Shown: piece by piece, positions 10,680-21,343 of the stretch
Layout: each line of letters begins with the position of its first letter
Position numbering within the stretch: position 1 is the first letter of the stretch
Assembly (NCBI GenBank): GCA_004154925.1
Contig: QJNS01000752.1
Location: forward strand, 1-64,000
From: Monosporascus cannonballus
Lineage: Eukaryota > Ascomycota > Sordariomycetes > Xylariales
Length of the DNA: 64,000 nt
Direction: 5' to 3'
Made by a program: the position numbers and the translations under genes
The notes under the pieces: model-generated
What the model saw: the letters and a program-made list of their open reading frames with translations, nothing else
Databases searched by the model: none
What the model was told of the DNA's origin: nothing

Positions 10680-11125
10680 TCTTATGGGGGGAGAGCCCGG
10701 TTCCCATCCGGACTGCGTTTCTGGGCCCGCCGGCGCATGCCTGGCTAGTTTATTAATCCGGGTCCATTCGAGCTTCGCGTCCGGTATCTTGTGTTGCGCT
10801 TGCTTGAACCGGAGGGAATTTATCCATCTCGATGGCCTCTATGGGTCGCGCGACCCCCTCGACATGCTCCGCGCGAGCGATACCGCGTTCTTCGTCGCCG
10901 GCGGGTCGCCCATCGCGGTCTTGTTCCCCCTAGCGTGGGATCCCCATGCAAGTGGACTAGTCGTCGCTGGCCTAGCATGATCACCCCCCCGCCCGGGCCG
11001 TACGGGACCCCGTCAAACTCGAGCCGCGGTCGCTCGCCGAGCTAGACGAGCGGACGAAGCGCGAATGGGCAATAGTACGCCGAGGATTAGGAGTAGTTTG
11101 GCTTCCCTGGAGACTTTCGGATATG
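10680..11125 (+). pseudogene. unidentified coding relic with frameshift
   Basis: A GC-rich piece reads like protein in two frames. One holds SDTAFFVAGGSPIAVLFPLA and ends at a stop at 10978-10980. The other starts just after a C-run and reads DPVKLEPRSLAELDERTK, then REWAIVRRGLG. The change of frame at a C-run suggests a single indel, or an old degraded gene. I do not recognise the family. It sits between two convergent genes in otherwise non-coding DNA, and a chance GC-rich ORF cannot be excluded. Confidence 0.35.
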
Positions 11126-11269
11126 TGCTTTTAGTGTGGGTGTTGTGTGTCTACTACAATGCGCTGTGGGTATCGTACCTGAAGCACTATCTCTTGGGTA
11201 AAGTCTGAGGAGAGTTCCTGTACTCTTATAACGAAGTAAGGCATTGAGAATGCTTGAAGCTTAGATAGC

Positions 11270-13284
11270 TCATGTTTCCATCCCATCTCGGGCTCCACGT
11301 CTCAAATCCTAGTCATACACACTCGTTATCATCCGATAACCCCACGACACCATGATTTCACCCCCTCACCAGACCCTTCTCTCAACCTCTCGCTCAGAGC
11401 CCGTTCGGCACTCCTCCCTATTCATCTATCGATCCGGGATTTCCTATTCACGCATATCATCAGCAGGTGCTCCGTCCCGTCCACACGAACCCTTCTCAAT
11501 TTCTCCCCCACCAAAAACGAGACAAGGCAGGAAGATAAAGATAGACAGACTCACCTTCCACGCCTCAGCGTCCCCGGCGCCCCGCACCCAGTTAGGGCCC
11601 GGCGCCTCGACCGAGTCGACGGTGAGGTGCATGATCTTGTCCCAGAGCTCAGGGCCCCGGATCAGGACCCAGCAGGATTTGTTGTTGTTGTCGTTCTCGT
11701 ACCGCGAGATTGCGCGCCGTCCGACCTCCACCGCGCGGAAGAGCTTGCTGGTGTGCCCGTCGTCCTCGAAGGCGTGGATGCGCGGGAGGAGCCGGTCTGT
11801 GTCGAGCGAGTGAGCGAACGTGGCCTGTTGCTCCTGGCGGCGGGGGTAGGAAAGGGGGGAGGGGGGGGGGAGGAATGCAGGGAGGAGGAAGGGCGACGGG
11901 GGGCTCAGGGGACGTGTGTTCCGTCTATTAACTCACCGATGGCCGGGCCGGGACCCTTGTCCTTCGGCTCGTACGACGCGATCCTGTCGAGCAAGAGCTC
12001 GGGACACGCGCGGGCCGTGTACTGCCCGAGGTCCAGGCGGATCTTCCACTCGAGGATGCGCACCTTGCTCTCCAGCGGGATCCAGTCCTGGGCGTTGATG
12101 ACTAGGAAGATGGGGCAGACGTTGATGTGGTGTCTATCTCGCATCACGATTGTCAGGCCTTCTACGTCGCTTGTTCACTCACTTACCCACGCACTCGATC
12201 TCGCACGCGGCCTCGGGGCTTGGACGGGGGCGCGGTCGATCGAGTGGTGTGCAGACGGACGCGGGGGCGAAAGAACTCACATCATGAAGAAATCCCACTT
12301 CGGCTCCTTGCCGGGCCGCAGCGCCGCCGAGGCGCCCGCGTAGACGGCCGCGTGGTACATCTCGGCGGTGCGCTCGTCGAGCTCGTCGGGGTTCACGCGC
12401 ACGCGACTCGCCACCGCGGTGGCCTCGCCCCAGGCGCGGTCCAGCATGCCCTCCCGGGTCTTGTTGCCGTCGGACAGGCGCGCCGACCGCGCCAGCTTCT
12501 CGTCGGCCCGCGCCGCCTCCAGCAGGTCGACGATGGCGGGCATCGGCTCGGAGGAGGATGCTGCTCGCGCCTGCCGGTCGGTCGTCAGCAGGAAGTCCCG
12601 CATCCCGCCCCGGTCCCCGTGCACCGCGGCCTGGGCCAGGGCCATGGCCACGACGGCCGGCTGGCGCCACTCGACGCCGTACATGAGCTGCATGAGCGGG
12701 TGCAGGAGCCCGGCGAACATGCGGACGAGCAGGTCCTCGCTGCGCTCGTCGCCCGGCTTGAACAGGTACTCGCGGAGGACCGCCTCCCAGCCGCCGAGCC
12801 GCTCGATCTCGCCCTCGAAGAAGGCCAGGAAGTCCGCGTAGCGCTCCTCCTTGCCGAGGTACTGCTTGATCTCCGCCCAGTCGCGCAGCTCCTCGTGCGG
12901 CGGCGCCGCCGGTCGCTGGTAGCCCTCGTTGACCTTGTAGCCCTTCTCCAGGCTCTCCGGCGACGCGCCTGTCCCGTACAGGGCTAGGATGTGGTGGCTT
13001 ATGCTGAGCGCTCTGTTAGCTTCGGGCGCGATGGAACGGGGTAGCCGTAAGGGGGAGGTAGAGAGTGCGCTTACTGGTTGTGGAATCCATTGTTGTTGAA
13101 GAAGACGTGGTGTCTCTGATGATCGTTTAGCCGGCCACGACAAGGTTCTAGGGGTATGAGGAAGACCGACCTCGAGATCCTTCTGCAATAGTTCGGTTGC
13201 TTTCTTAGCCGCGGGCTCGCTCTGCTTGATATGCCACAGCCCGGTATTCTCAGGGGTGATCTGGATCTTGCTTGCCGTCGCCAT
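11270..13284 (-). CDS. questin-oxidase-like protein (DUF4243), six-exon model
   Basis: Family members include Baeyer-Villiger-type enzymes that cleave questin or versicolorin-like anthraquinones; many relatives have no known substrate. Model: exons 13171-13284 (ACAATGG start), 13075-13115, 12281-13003, 11937-12133, 11555-11833 and 11270-11308. The spliced reading gives HHVFFNNNGFHNHISHHILA across introns 1 and 2, then YQRP, EEYADF-like YADFLAFFEGEIERLGGWE, LVRMFAGLLHPLMQLMYGVE, ALAQAAVH, DFFM joined to INVCPIFLV, and FEDDGHTSKLFRA; all are family landmarks. Intron 1 has donor GTCGGT; introns 2, 3, 4 and 5 have GTAAGC, GTGAGT, GTGAGT and GTGAGT. Exon 4 ends in phase 1, but every candidate acceptor for exon 5 is phase 0, so the sum is one base out: a frameshift, sequencing error or undetected splice choice. 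No polyketide synthase lies nearby. Confidence 0.8.
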
Positions 13285-14109
13285 TGTTCTCACAAGTCTG
13301 TGTAGCGAGCGCTTGTTTAGATTCCTTTGAATGAGCTGGGAAGGTGATCTCATGAAGCTCATGGGCGGGGTATGTGAACCGCTCGAGAATTGCTGGAGGA
13401 GTATACTCAACTTATATCATGACGATGCAGCCCCTGTCGGTCGTGCCCCGTTAAGTCCGGGCCCCGGTCCACCTGAGCGTTTGGATCCGAGGCGGCGTAA
13501 TAGCAAGCCCGGTATAATATAGGAGTCGGATTGGCTAGCTAGCTACGAACCATACAGGCTGCAGCTCAGATTCCGCTAGACCGCACGATCTGGACTGTTT
13601 GAGCAGTACGAACTCACCCTCTCACGACTGCTGAGGAAGCTACCAGTGCGGACCTGGTGCGGACGGTGTATAGTGCGATTACAAGACCAATAGGATTTCA
13701 GAAGAACAATGCCCCGACGCCGCCAAGCCCGTAAACGAACCCGGGTCTCCAACTTGGCGGAGAGGCGAGAGGCCGAGATGTCAGTAAGCTGGCCAAATAA
13801 ACAATTGGCCATTTATAATAAAATATGTCTAGTGATGTCACACCACCGTAAGACGTCGCGGACTTGACTTGTTCAACGGCCGTTCTGTTGTGACGACGTA
13901 TCCGTCATAGGTAACGATATTAGACAATGAAGCCAGGCTCAGCGTCTATCACCACTGAGCTGGGTTGGAATATGAGCACGCCTAGTTGACGAGGGATACA
14001 CGTCTTCTTCGTCCGCACTTGTTGCGTTGAGTTACGCACTTGCCTTAGATGTCAAATTACCCATCCGACGGATAGTCTTAGGAAACAAAGATAATACGAA
14101 TTGATGGAA
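13285..14109. other. gene-free stretch upstream of questin-oxidase-like gene
   Basis: It holds the presumptive promoter of the minus-strand gene near 13.3-13.5 kb. Beyond that I find only short ORFs without coding character and no repeat or RNA gene. Confidence 0.5.
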
Positions 14110-15180
14110 TTGAGTTCCTGTTCAAGCTGACTCCCTACACGTAAACATAGCAGCGCCCCCCTCCGTCATACTCATTCCCTCTTTGACAAGCGGCCTGTAT
14201 TCACCACTGAGGTCCACCACATCAAGCGTCGCTTGGGACGGCTGGGTCCTCGGCGCCTTGTCGGGGGGCGCGTTCCCTCAAGAGTCCGGTTTCCGGAAAT
14301 GGCGTGCGCGCGCGTTTCCAGAATCCTGATCCTGGCAGATGGCCCAGAGGCCATCGTGGGCAGGTAAAACGTCGGGCCATTGCGAGAGGTAACTATGTCG
14401 ACGCCATCCCTGCCGATGAAAGCGTGGGACTGGCGGTGCTGCCCGAGACCCATCTACTTGCGCAACGTAGCGATGTCGGGCAAGTTTAGAAGCGCCAACA
14501 CCTCCGTCCAAGATAGGGCGGTGCCGAAATGGGGGTCGAAGTTGCGCCGTAGTCATCGCGGGTTCGCCACGTATCCATACTTGTTCTCCATGTCCACGTA
14601 TGGTTTATTCACCGATCCCGGGCTCACGTTAAAAGCTGGCGTAGTGCCCATCCCTGACATAACCTCCGCCCGTGCCCGCGGGAAATTGGACTCTAATGTT
14701 TCTTGCTAGTCCGGGGATTATGACGGCGAACGGCGCATGGCCGTCTGGGACGTACTCCCCGTCTCCGCCGAACGAGGTCATACTACCACCCCAGACTTTA
14801 GATGCCTTCTGGTCAAAGGAGAACCGGGCATGTTCTAGTACGGCAACGTTCCTTGCATCCGGATTCATGCCGTAATGCTTGTTCCATACGCCGTATGAAT
14901 AGACGATGTTAATGGAGGAATGAGCTCTGTAGATGAATCTGTGTGAGCCTTTGCGACTTGCCTGGTGATAGGATACATGATAGCGCTATATATGGGTTCA
15001 GTGAATTGTCTATTATGTTTGTCTGGTTGATATTGGTGTAACTGAAGTCATCTAGACGATGGACCAGCCCTGGGGGCCGGGGCCTTATCCACCGTTGCTG
15101 GCAACTCGGCAAGGTACTTCACAGGACGAATGTGGCCGTGCCTCTCGGGATCTGCGACGTCGTCCCTAAATTATCAATCG
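14110..15180 (-). pseudogene. tyrosinase (copper monooxygenase) relic, both copper-site regions
   Basis: Tyrosinases oxidise phenols with a binuclear copper centre. Read from 15180 downwards, the minus strand shows DPERHGHIRPVKYLAELPAT, then RLDDFSYTNINQTNII. Next comes SSFL followed by H, stop, HRLF and MEQAL, which is a CuA HWHRYF block whose Trp has become TAA. It continues with VWGGSMTSFGGDGEYV and PAGTGGGYVRDGHYASF, a YVANPR-like stretch, LRRNFDPHFGTALSW, FIGRDGVDIVTSRNGPTFYL, LWAICQDQDSGNARA (the CuB-region LWAIWQDQD counterpart) and the C-terminal ATLDVVDLSGEYRPLVKEGM. These pieces lie in different frames separated by stops and small indels, so no functional enzyme remains. The Trp-to-stop change fits RIP. 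The order and spacing of blocks are right for a family member of about 350-400 residues. Confidence 0.8.
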
Positions 15181-16769
15181 GCACCAGGCGTGGACTTTAT
15201 TCCAAGACCAAGAGAGGAAGATATTCGCTAATTACTATGATGTCTGCTCGAGGATATCTTCATTGGTGCAAGATGTAATTACCTTGTTCTTTAGCTGTTT
15301 GAATACCGTGCTGGCACTTTATTTTCCAGCCTCTTGAACTCTATAGGATTGGGCATTCTCCGTCTGTTAGATTCTAGCGGCACTCCCATACCTGACGGCG
15401 CCGCTGAGACGACGAGCGCCTGTTTTATAGTTGCAACGCGCATAGCTTGGGTAGAGCGGGGATTCGAGACAGGCTGAGGGTGAGGATGATGGTCCGAGTG
15501 GATAGCAAAAGCACCACGAAGCCGTCAATTTTGAGACGAAAGTGATACCGCCTAATGACCGACTGGAACACAGCAGAGACCATAAACGGGAAGCATCCTG
15601 TATAGATATATGTGCAGTCGTAGCGTTCGTGCCTACCCTACCATACTCTCCACACCTCCCGCTGCGAACAACTATTTAGGCCATATATATGCTCCTACAC
15701 TACTAGGATTCCCGATCCTTGATCCTACTTGGACCCGATCATCCCCTTATAACTGCTAGCCACTATAATTTTGCATAGGGCGCCATAGGTCGCTTAATAT
15801 GAACATGCTGGACATCCACAAGAGCTTCAATGGACGAATGGTTATCCTACGGGAAGCCGAGTGGATGGGTTGGCTTTAGCGGTTGCGCAATGCTATGGAT
15901 ACTGTCGTGGACGCGGTGGAATGGTTAGACCCCTGCATGAGGAGGACAATGCAGTGTTTCAAGTTAGTAATAATAGAATATACATGGCACAGTATTGTTA
16001 TGTAGTGGTTTGACCCTGTAGTTATGTATTAACATGGCTAATGGTATACACTGCTCGACGAGATCAGAAAACAGGGCCCGTGAAAACCCGGACTCTGAAG
16101 ATAGGGACCGAAAGCTCGCGAAGGCTCCGACATTTCATTGCATGATCCACACATTCAATTACCACAATCCCATACGAACCTGGGAAATTGAACATTATAA
16201 ACACATAATCATGGGAGCTGGGAGTGCTCGGCCTGTGTTGTGGCTAGTGGCGCATTTAATGGTCCCGTTAGCTAAAAATAAGCACTAGAAAGAAGTCCAT
16301 TAACCTTCCGATTCAGAGGCAAAGTGCAGAGGCGTATTTTCCTGGAATTTGAAGAGAGTCATAGAGCAGGGGCATATCGAAATAGTATTGAAAATACCTA
16401 ATTGTCATGGAAAAGGGCACCCCTAGTAAAGGTCTTCGGATGGATGACTGTTATTCCTCTCCGAAGCCCTATGTCAGTGGATCGCCCACAACAAGCGGGA
16501 TCGACGCTTCCTAGCTTCCTACAAGTCAATATACCTTCAAGAGCTGTGTATCTGCTCCCTAGTAAGTGTGACACTAATAAAGTGTCTTTGCTCCTCTTTT
16601 CATGCTTCCTCCTTCGCATTGTTTCTTTCTTTCTTCGGGATAGGTTTTGACAAGAAGTGTCTATGAAATTTCCTGTACTACCGGGGCCCCTACGCGTCAA
16701 GATTCGAATGGGTGAGATCTTGCCGTCGATACCCTTACCCCCGACCCCGGGGGATGGGGGGCTTGTCGT
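15181..16769. other. gene-poor stretch with possible coding crumbs
   Basis: No intact gene is present. A reading near 15880-15955 (plus strand), LRNAMDTVVDAVEWLDPCMR, has coding flavour but no recognised family. The 84-residue ORF at 16034-16288 shows no conserved pattern and is not called. Confidence 0.4.
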
Positions 16770-16771
16770 TA

Positions 16772-17882
16772 ACCTGGACCGTGGACCTGGACCGTGGATC
16801 TGGCTGACGGTCGATTAAAAAAAAGAGCGGATCCCCCTGGTGGGTGGGTGCGGAGGGGGGCCGCATACGGAAGTAACTGCCCCAGTTACGCTGACAATGC
16901 CGAATCGTTAATAATATACCGTTAAACGCCTTCTGGAAACTCCACCGACAATGGCGAGGTTTAGTGGAAAGTCCCTTTACGAGGGAATTTCTATCTTTAA
17001 CATATAGCCGACTGCTACTGTTAGGGTTAAGGTTAATGGTTAGGGCTAAGTCAGCCTTAAAGGGTTTTGGGGGCCGGCAAAAGGCCCACGTCTAAGTATA
17101 TAACGTTAATATTGCAGGTACGTTAATAATCATGGTTGAGAAGGTATCATGGCAGTTGTACCAGCACTCGCTTTGCCAATGCTACTAGTTTGAGTGAGGG
17201 TGGAAGGATTATCTAGGGTTGCCAAAAAGCGTTTAGCGGTGGGCTATTCACAATTCGACGTCGTCAGCGTAACTGGGGTTCGATGTATTAGCGTTAATGG
17301 TCTTCGCTACTTGGCTTATATGGTAGCGCTGTTAGGCAATTGCTGGTTTTAACCTGGAAGCACCCGTCTGCGGATCCTAATTAAGGCTGGCAATAAGTCA
17401 TGTCCCTCGAAAAAACACGCGCAATTGGACTACGCTGGTGGTAATAGACGCCGGGGGCGACTTTTGCCATCTGTAACTAGGTTCATCGTAGCAAGCTTTA
17501 CTAACCGCTTATGTCTTTCGTAAAGAAGTCTTGCCTAAGATTAAGAAACAGCACTATCTATTTTGGGGAAAGTTCTCCGCGCTTTATTAGTACTCTGTAA
17601 ATACGTTCATATAGTTATTTCGTCGAGGCAGTTGGGTGGGTAACTGACTATACTTGTAGTAATAACAGATCCTATTTCCTAAAAACGTGAGGGAACCGCG
17701 CGCGCGGCGAGCACAATAAATGCCGTCGTTTAAAGTGTGAATTCCAAGTTGACGGCTAGCGAGGTCGACGGTTAACGACGTCGACTGTTGCAAGGTATGT
17801 CACTTCCGTAGGCGGCTCCCCCCCCCACCAGGGGGAGCCGCTGTTTTATTAATCGACAGTCAGCCAGGTAGACGGTCCAGGT
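16772..17882. mobile_element. non-autonomous DNA transposon (MITE-like) with long terminal inverted repeats
   Basis: The two ends are inverted copies. The left end begins ACCTGGACCGTGGACCTGG at 16772; the right end, read on the other strand, begins ACCTGGACCGTCTACCTGG at 17882. Both continue through a CTGGCTGAC, GGTCGATTA-like block, a CCCCCTGGTGGG block and CGGAAGT. The left repeat spans about 105 bp and has an extra 13-bp unit; the right spans about 84 bp. TA flanks both ends (16770-16771 and 17883-17884), as expected for a TA-targeting superfamily such as Tc1/mariner. The 1.1 kb interior has no transposase ORF, so it would need a partner elsewhere. It contains a short TTAGGG-like stretch. 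Confidence 0.75.
17812..17841. repeat. perfect hairpin inside right inverted repeat
   Basis: GCGGCTCCCCC (17812-17822) is followed after an 8-base loop by its exact reverse complement GGGGGAGCCGC (17831-17841), then a T-rich stretch. The left inverted repeat has a decayed version near 16828-16863. It may be a transposase-binding or subterminal structure of the transposon. Confidence 0.8.
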
Positions 17883-17884
17883 TA

Positions 17885-18327
17885 ACTGGCTCACCCATAG
17901 TTACCTAGTATTAGTAAGGCGCGGATAACTTTCCCCGAATAGGTAATGGCATTCGGAACCTTAAGTACGATTTCTTCAGGGTTAATGAAAGCTGTGAAGG
18001 CCATGATACTAAAAAATATGCAATTACGACGCCAAATATATCTCAATAACCATATAAATCTATCATGTGGCAAGGTCGAACCTTCTAGATGGGGGCTATA
18101 CAGCGGTTGTAGGTGTGTATATATAGATCGTTTTCCTCCTATATACTAAAGGGGATAGGCATTCCTGGTTTAATCTATATACTGCTACCTTCCGGCGAGA
18201 CTGCTACTTCCTGTCTTCACACTGCTGCACCAAATAATAGCCTGACAAAGTCCGAATTAAAACGGAAGATTTATCGAACATTTGCTGCCTATACAAATCC
18301 TACTAGTTGTTTTTGTATTACCAAAAA
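17885..18327. other. gene-free stretch
   Basis: AT-leaning DNA lies between the transposon and the secreted-protein relic. I find only short ORFs and no repeat or RNA gene. Confidence 0.45.
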
Positions 18328-18855
18328 ATGCTCTCCTCGATTCTTTTCTTTATAACTGGCATAGCTGCCATCTTTGATCTCGTTCGTGCTGAACTTTACA
18401 TCTACGCTGTAAACACGTTCGACCCACTCGCCGACAATCTTGCAGGGGTGACGCTCTCCGGCTACCATTTCTTTGACTCGCCGCCAGATTGCAAGGATGT
18501 GGGCAACGCTATTTATTTTTCCGAGCTTGAGGACGTAAGCAGTCATCACGGTGTTCGCTGTGAGGGTTGTGGCACGGGTTCGGGATCCTTGGGCCCTGTT
18601 GGTATAACCGTGCTCGAATAGAATTTGGGTCCGGATGAGCGCTTTAGTTAGTGTATCTGGCTACCATCTTCGTTTTCCGAGTGCCGACCTTTACCCCAGC
18701 TTATTACGAGGACCGTAATGGAAGCTACGTCGATGTAAGAGACGTCCTACTTGGCTGGTGTGTGGTGGATACATCGGACGATTTAGGGTTTGCACTAACC
18801 ACCAACCCACGCTACCCACCAGGACCCACGGATGATATTTTCAATCATATATAAG
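18328..18855 (+). pseudogene. small secreted protein, probably decayed
   Basis: An ORF starts at 18328 with a convincing signal peptide (MLSSILFFITGIAAIFDLVR). It is followed by YIYAVNTFDPLADNLAGVTL, SGYHFFDSPPDCKDVGNAIY and a CxxC (CEGCGTG). The frame hits TAG at 18619 right after GITVLE, yet the codons beyond still read like protein (NLGPDERFS). A second frame from about 18690 carries YYEDRNGSYVDVRDVLLGW, CVVDTSDDLGFALTTNPRYP. The two parts look like one secreted protein broken by a stop and a frameshift. I do not know its function. An alternative is a short functional 97-residue secreted protein ending at 18621. Confidence 0.5.
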
Positions 18856-19129
18856 TAATACAGGCCCCTAGATAACAATAGGCTGCTTTTATAATAGTTA
18901 TATCCAGGTAACCGGAAGTATTAGGCTTTTATGGCGTATTACTTTACGTTGTGGGTAGTGAATGGGTACCCATTGGGTACCCATTGCAAACCCTAGGACG
19001 ATTTTAACTGCGTTTTCCCACCTGCTGCGTACACTATCAAGGGTGTTTCGCAGCTCCATTGCAGAACTGCGACTGAGGCCTTGGTCAAACTGGTTTTGGA
19101 TGGTCCGTCAATCGGCGTGTCCTAGGAAA

Positions 19130-19809
19130 GTGTGTCAAGTGTTTTGCTCGCGGTTTGCCGCACCCGAGCGTCGCGCACGCGAGCCTCCCGCAACCGAGTC
19201 TATCAAGCCAGTCTTACGTATTCAACCACTGGGTGGCTCAATCACCAAGGGGCAGTGGATCCAGCGACGGCAACGGATACTGAAATGGTGCAGGGTGCAA
19301 TAAAATCAGCGCCAGAGCCGGGCATCTATTAATACGCTCCGCATATGTATTCTAAACCTCCATTCGCCGGGTGCAACCCCGAGCAGCTTCAATCACCGTC
19401 AAGAAGTACGGTCTCAACATCAGCTCGAATATACTCGTATTGCCTTTAATTCCTCGCTATTACCGTCCCAGACCTTGATATCGCGACTTGCTTTATCCTG
19501 ACCAGGACCGAGTCACCCCTCCCAACTCAGTATAGACGCCGTCTTCGGGAGATACTTGCGGATATTGCCGTCGACATCGACATAATCGAGAGCCTTGCTG
19601 ACGGGATCATGGAAAATAGCTTACATAAAGGCTATAATAGGTCTTTCCTCGCTGAGATCCATGGTTACGTATCAAGTTCCTTCGGGGCTAGCTTTGACGT
19701 TATTCTTCTTCATACCGGCACTAACAACATAAACCTTGATGTTGGCAATAACACTATCTCAGGATTTGTCCAAGGTGTTACGACCTTGTCCACCGTAGCA
19801 GCTTTATAG
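19130..19809 (+). pseudogene. SGNH (GDSL-like) hydrolase relic
   Basis: SGNH hydrolases are secreted esterases acting on acyl or acetyl groups. Block I is visible as LRIQPLGGSITKG around 19213-19255, where the family has GDSIT. Another frame from about 19535 carries RLREILADIAVDIDIIESLA, DGIMENSLHKGYNRSFLAEI, and VILLHTGTNNINLDVGN, the block III-like GTND region. Parts are in different frames, separated by about 280 bases with stops, and Asp-to-Gly and Asp-to-Asn changes touch key positions. The C-terminal catalytic DxxH block is not seen before the stop at 19807-19809. The order of blocks is right for one gene. Confidence 0.65.
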
Positions 19810-20755
19810 CATATTTATAGCTATAAGTACCCGGTCGATTGTCACCAATGCGATTAATTGTTGATTTTTTGCCTTTGGAGGAATGGTACGTGGTGTAGCC
19901 ATAACAATTTGATGGCATAATAGGGTAAGGTGTTAATGCTGTGTTCGATTTCCTGACCAGCCGTTGCTTATAATGCGTGGCTTACGTAAATAATATTACG
20001 TCGTTATCTAAACTAATTTTGATTACTTCCCTAAGGTATCCCGAGTAAAACCTAATCAATTCCTAAATAGCGCCAAGTAAAATGTTAGGTAAGCGACTGG
20101 TGTTGGTAAGGGCAACTTTTGGAAAAGTAACGAAGTGAATTCAGGGGCGTCGAGTGATATAATGAATGACCAACTCGTTCTAGGCAGCGATCTGCTAGGA
20201 GCTCTATATTTGATCCATTTCATGGCGAGACGCACTTTTCTCACTAATCTTGGTTGTAGTTCATGCAGTAATCTACCTTTCGCCGTACTTCCTGTAGCTC
20301 AAAGATTGTCGTTAAGGCGTGAATAACGCGCTGGTAGCTAATAGCATGTAGGACTATGCCGATATTCAGTCAACACTTATTCACTGCCACTGGGAGCTAG
20401 TCAAAGGGAGTAGAATTGAAGATTCCGCTAGGTGTTATGTCACTAATCGTGAGTCACCCTAGTGACAAGACAGCCCTGGATTCTTCTAATTGTATGCATC
20501 ACAACGGTATAGAAAGAAAACCCTAGACCTGAGACACAATGGTCTAACGGAGTCTTTGGCTGTAACACCCTACGCCCAGAACCAACCGGTGGATCAAAGA
20601 GGAAACAGTCCTATTATTCAACAGAACGTGGAAGATTGTCGTCACTGAGTTTTATATCTAGACGCAGGTACATCTCCGATCCAACCACTAGGGGAGCCCC
20701 TTTCTCATTCTTTCAGTATTTTCACCAGAGGTCATCAACGCACTTAACGATCACA
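19810..20755. other. gene-free stretch
   Basis: I see no recognisable gene, tRNA or terminal repeat. It must contain the promoter of the small gene starting at 20756. Short ORFs here lack coding character. Confidence 0.45.
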
Positions 20756-21343
20756 ATGTGTAGGAGATACCTGTACCATACACTCTGCAGCAACCCAGAA
20801 TGCGTTACCGTCGTCAGCAACAAGCTCAGAAATGCTTACTGCCGGGAGGCGCTCGACGCTCGACGATTCGGCCACTGCGAGACAGGCGCGAAGATTACAG
20901 AGAACTTCTTTGACCAGGACAGCTCCAGTCTATGCGGACGTTGCAAATCTCTCACACCGCCGCAAGGCCGAAAGGCCAACTCCAAGTCCGGCTGCAGCCA
21001 CTCCGCCAAGCAGGGGACCGTGGTGTGGGGAAGAAAGAGGAAGGCGTGCAATATCTTTGAGCATGCGTTTGAGTACGCTATCGAGGATGAGATCGGGGAG
21101 TGGCGATGGTGTGAGACTGAAGGGAAGTGGGACGAGGCAACCGACTCTTATGTTGTCCAGAGCCCGGCGGAGCATTCCCAGGACGTACAACAACCGAAAC
21201 GGCGAACAAAAATCAAGAAGACTAAGACGGAGAACCATGATGATTACAAGCAGCCACCAAAGCCTGTGCAGGAGCCAGAACCCCTTGTGGACTATTACAG
21301 CCTACAACAGTTACACAAGATGCGAGAGGCACTGAGCAGATGA
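20756..21343 (+). CDS. hypothetical Cys-rich N-terminus protein, intact
   Basis: A 195-residue ORF. I place the start at ATG 20756 (CACAATGTG), giving MCRRYLYHTLCSNPECVTVV; the frame is open 40 codons further up, but that extension lacks coding character. Cysteines lie at the N-terminus, in RRFGHCETGAK and in SSLCGRCKSL, then CS, and could bind zinc. The middle has FEHAFEYAIEDEIGEWRWCE. The C-terminal third is Lys/Glu-rich and hydrophilic (KRRTKIKKTKTENHDDYK), ending LQQLHKMREALSR. Lineage-restricted hypothetical proteins starting MCRR-Y are common in filamentous ascomycetes; I know no function. It stands alone among relics and appears undamaged, with few signs of RIP. Confidence 0.72.
   Translation: MCRRYLYHTLCSNPECVTVVSNKLRNAYCREALDARRFGHCETGAKITENFFDQDSSSLCGRCKSLTPPQGRKANSKSGCSHSAKQGTVVWGRKRKACNIFEHAFEYAIEDEIGEWRWCETEGKWDEATDSYVVQSPAEHSQDVQQPKRRTKIKKTKTENHDDYKQPPKPVQEPEPLVDYYSLQQLHKMREALSR

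Noticed and set aside
11270..15180. Secondary-metabolite gene cluster (questin-oxidase-like plus tyrosinase)
   Set aside because: No polyketide synthase, NRPS, transporter or regulator is present, and the tyrosinase is a relic. Adjacency of two tailoring-type genes is not enough.
16034..16288. 84-codon plus-strand ORF
   Set aside because: It has no signal peptide, domain or codon bias and lies among non-coding DNA; it is probably chance.
17019..17048. Telomere-like TTAGGG stretch
   Set aside because: Only two or three imperfect units occur, inside the MITE-like element. It is too short for a telomere or an interstitial telomeric array.
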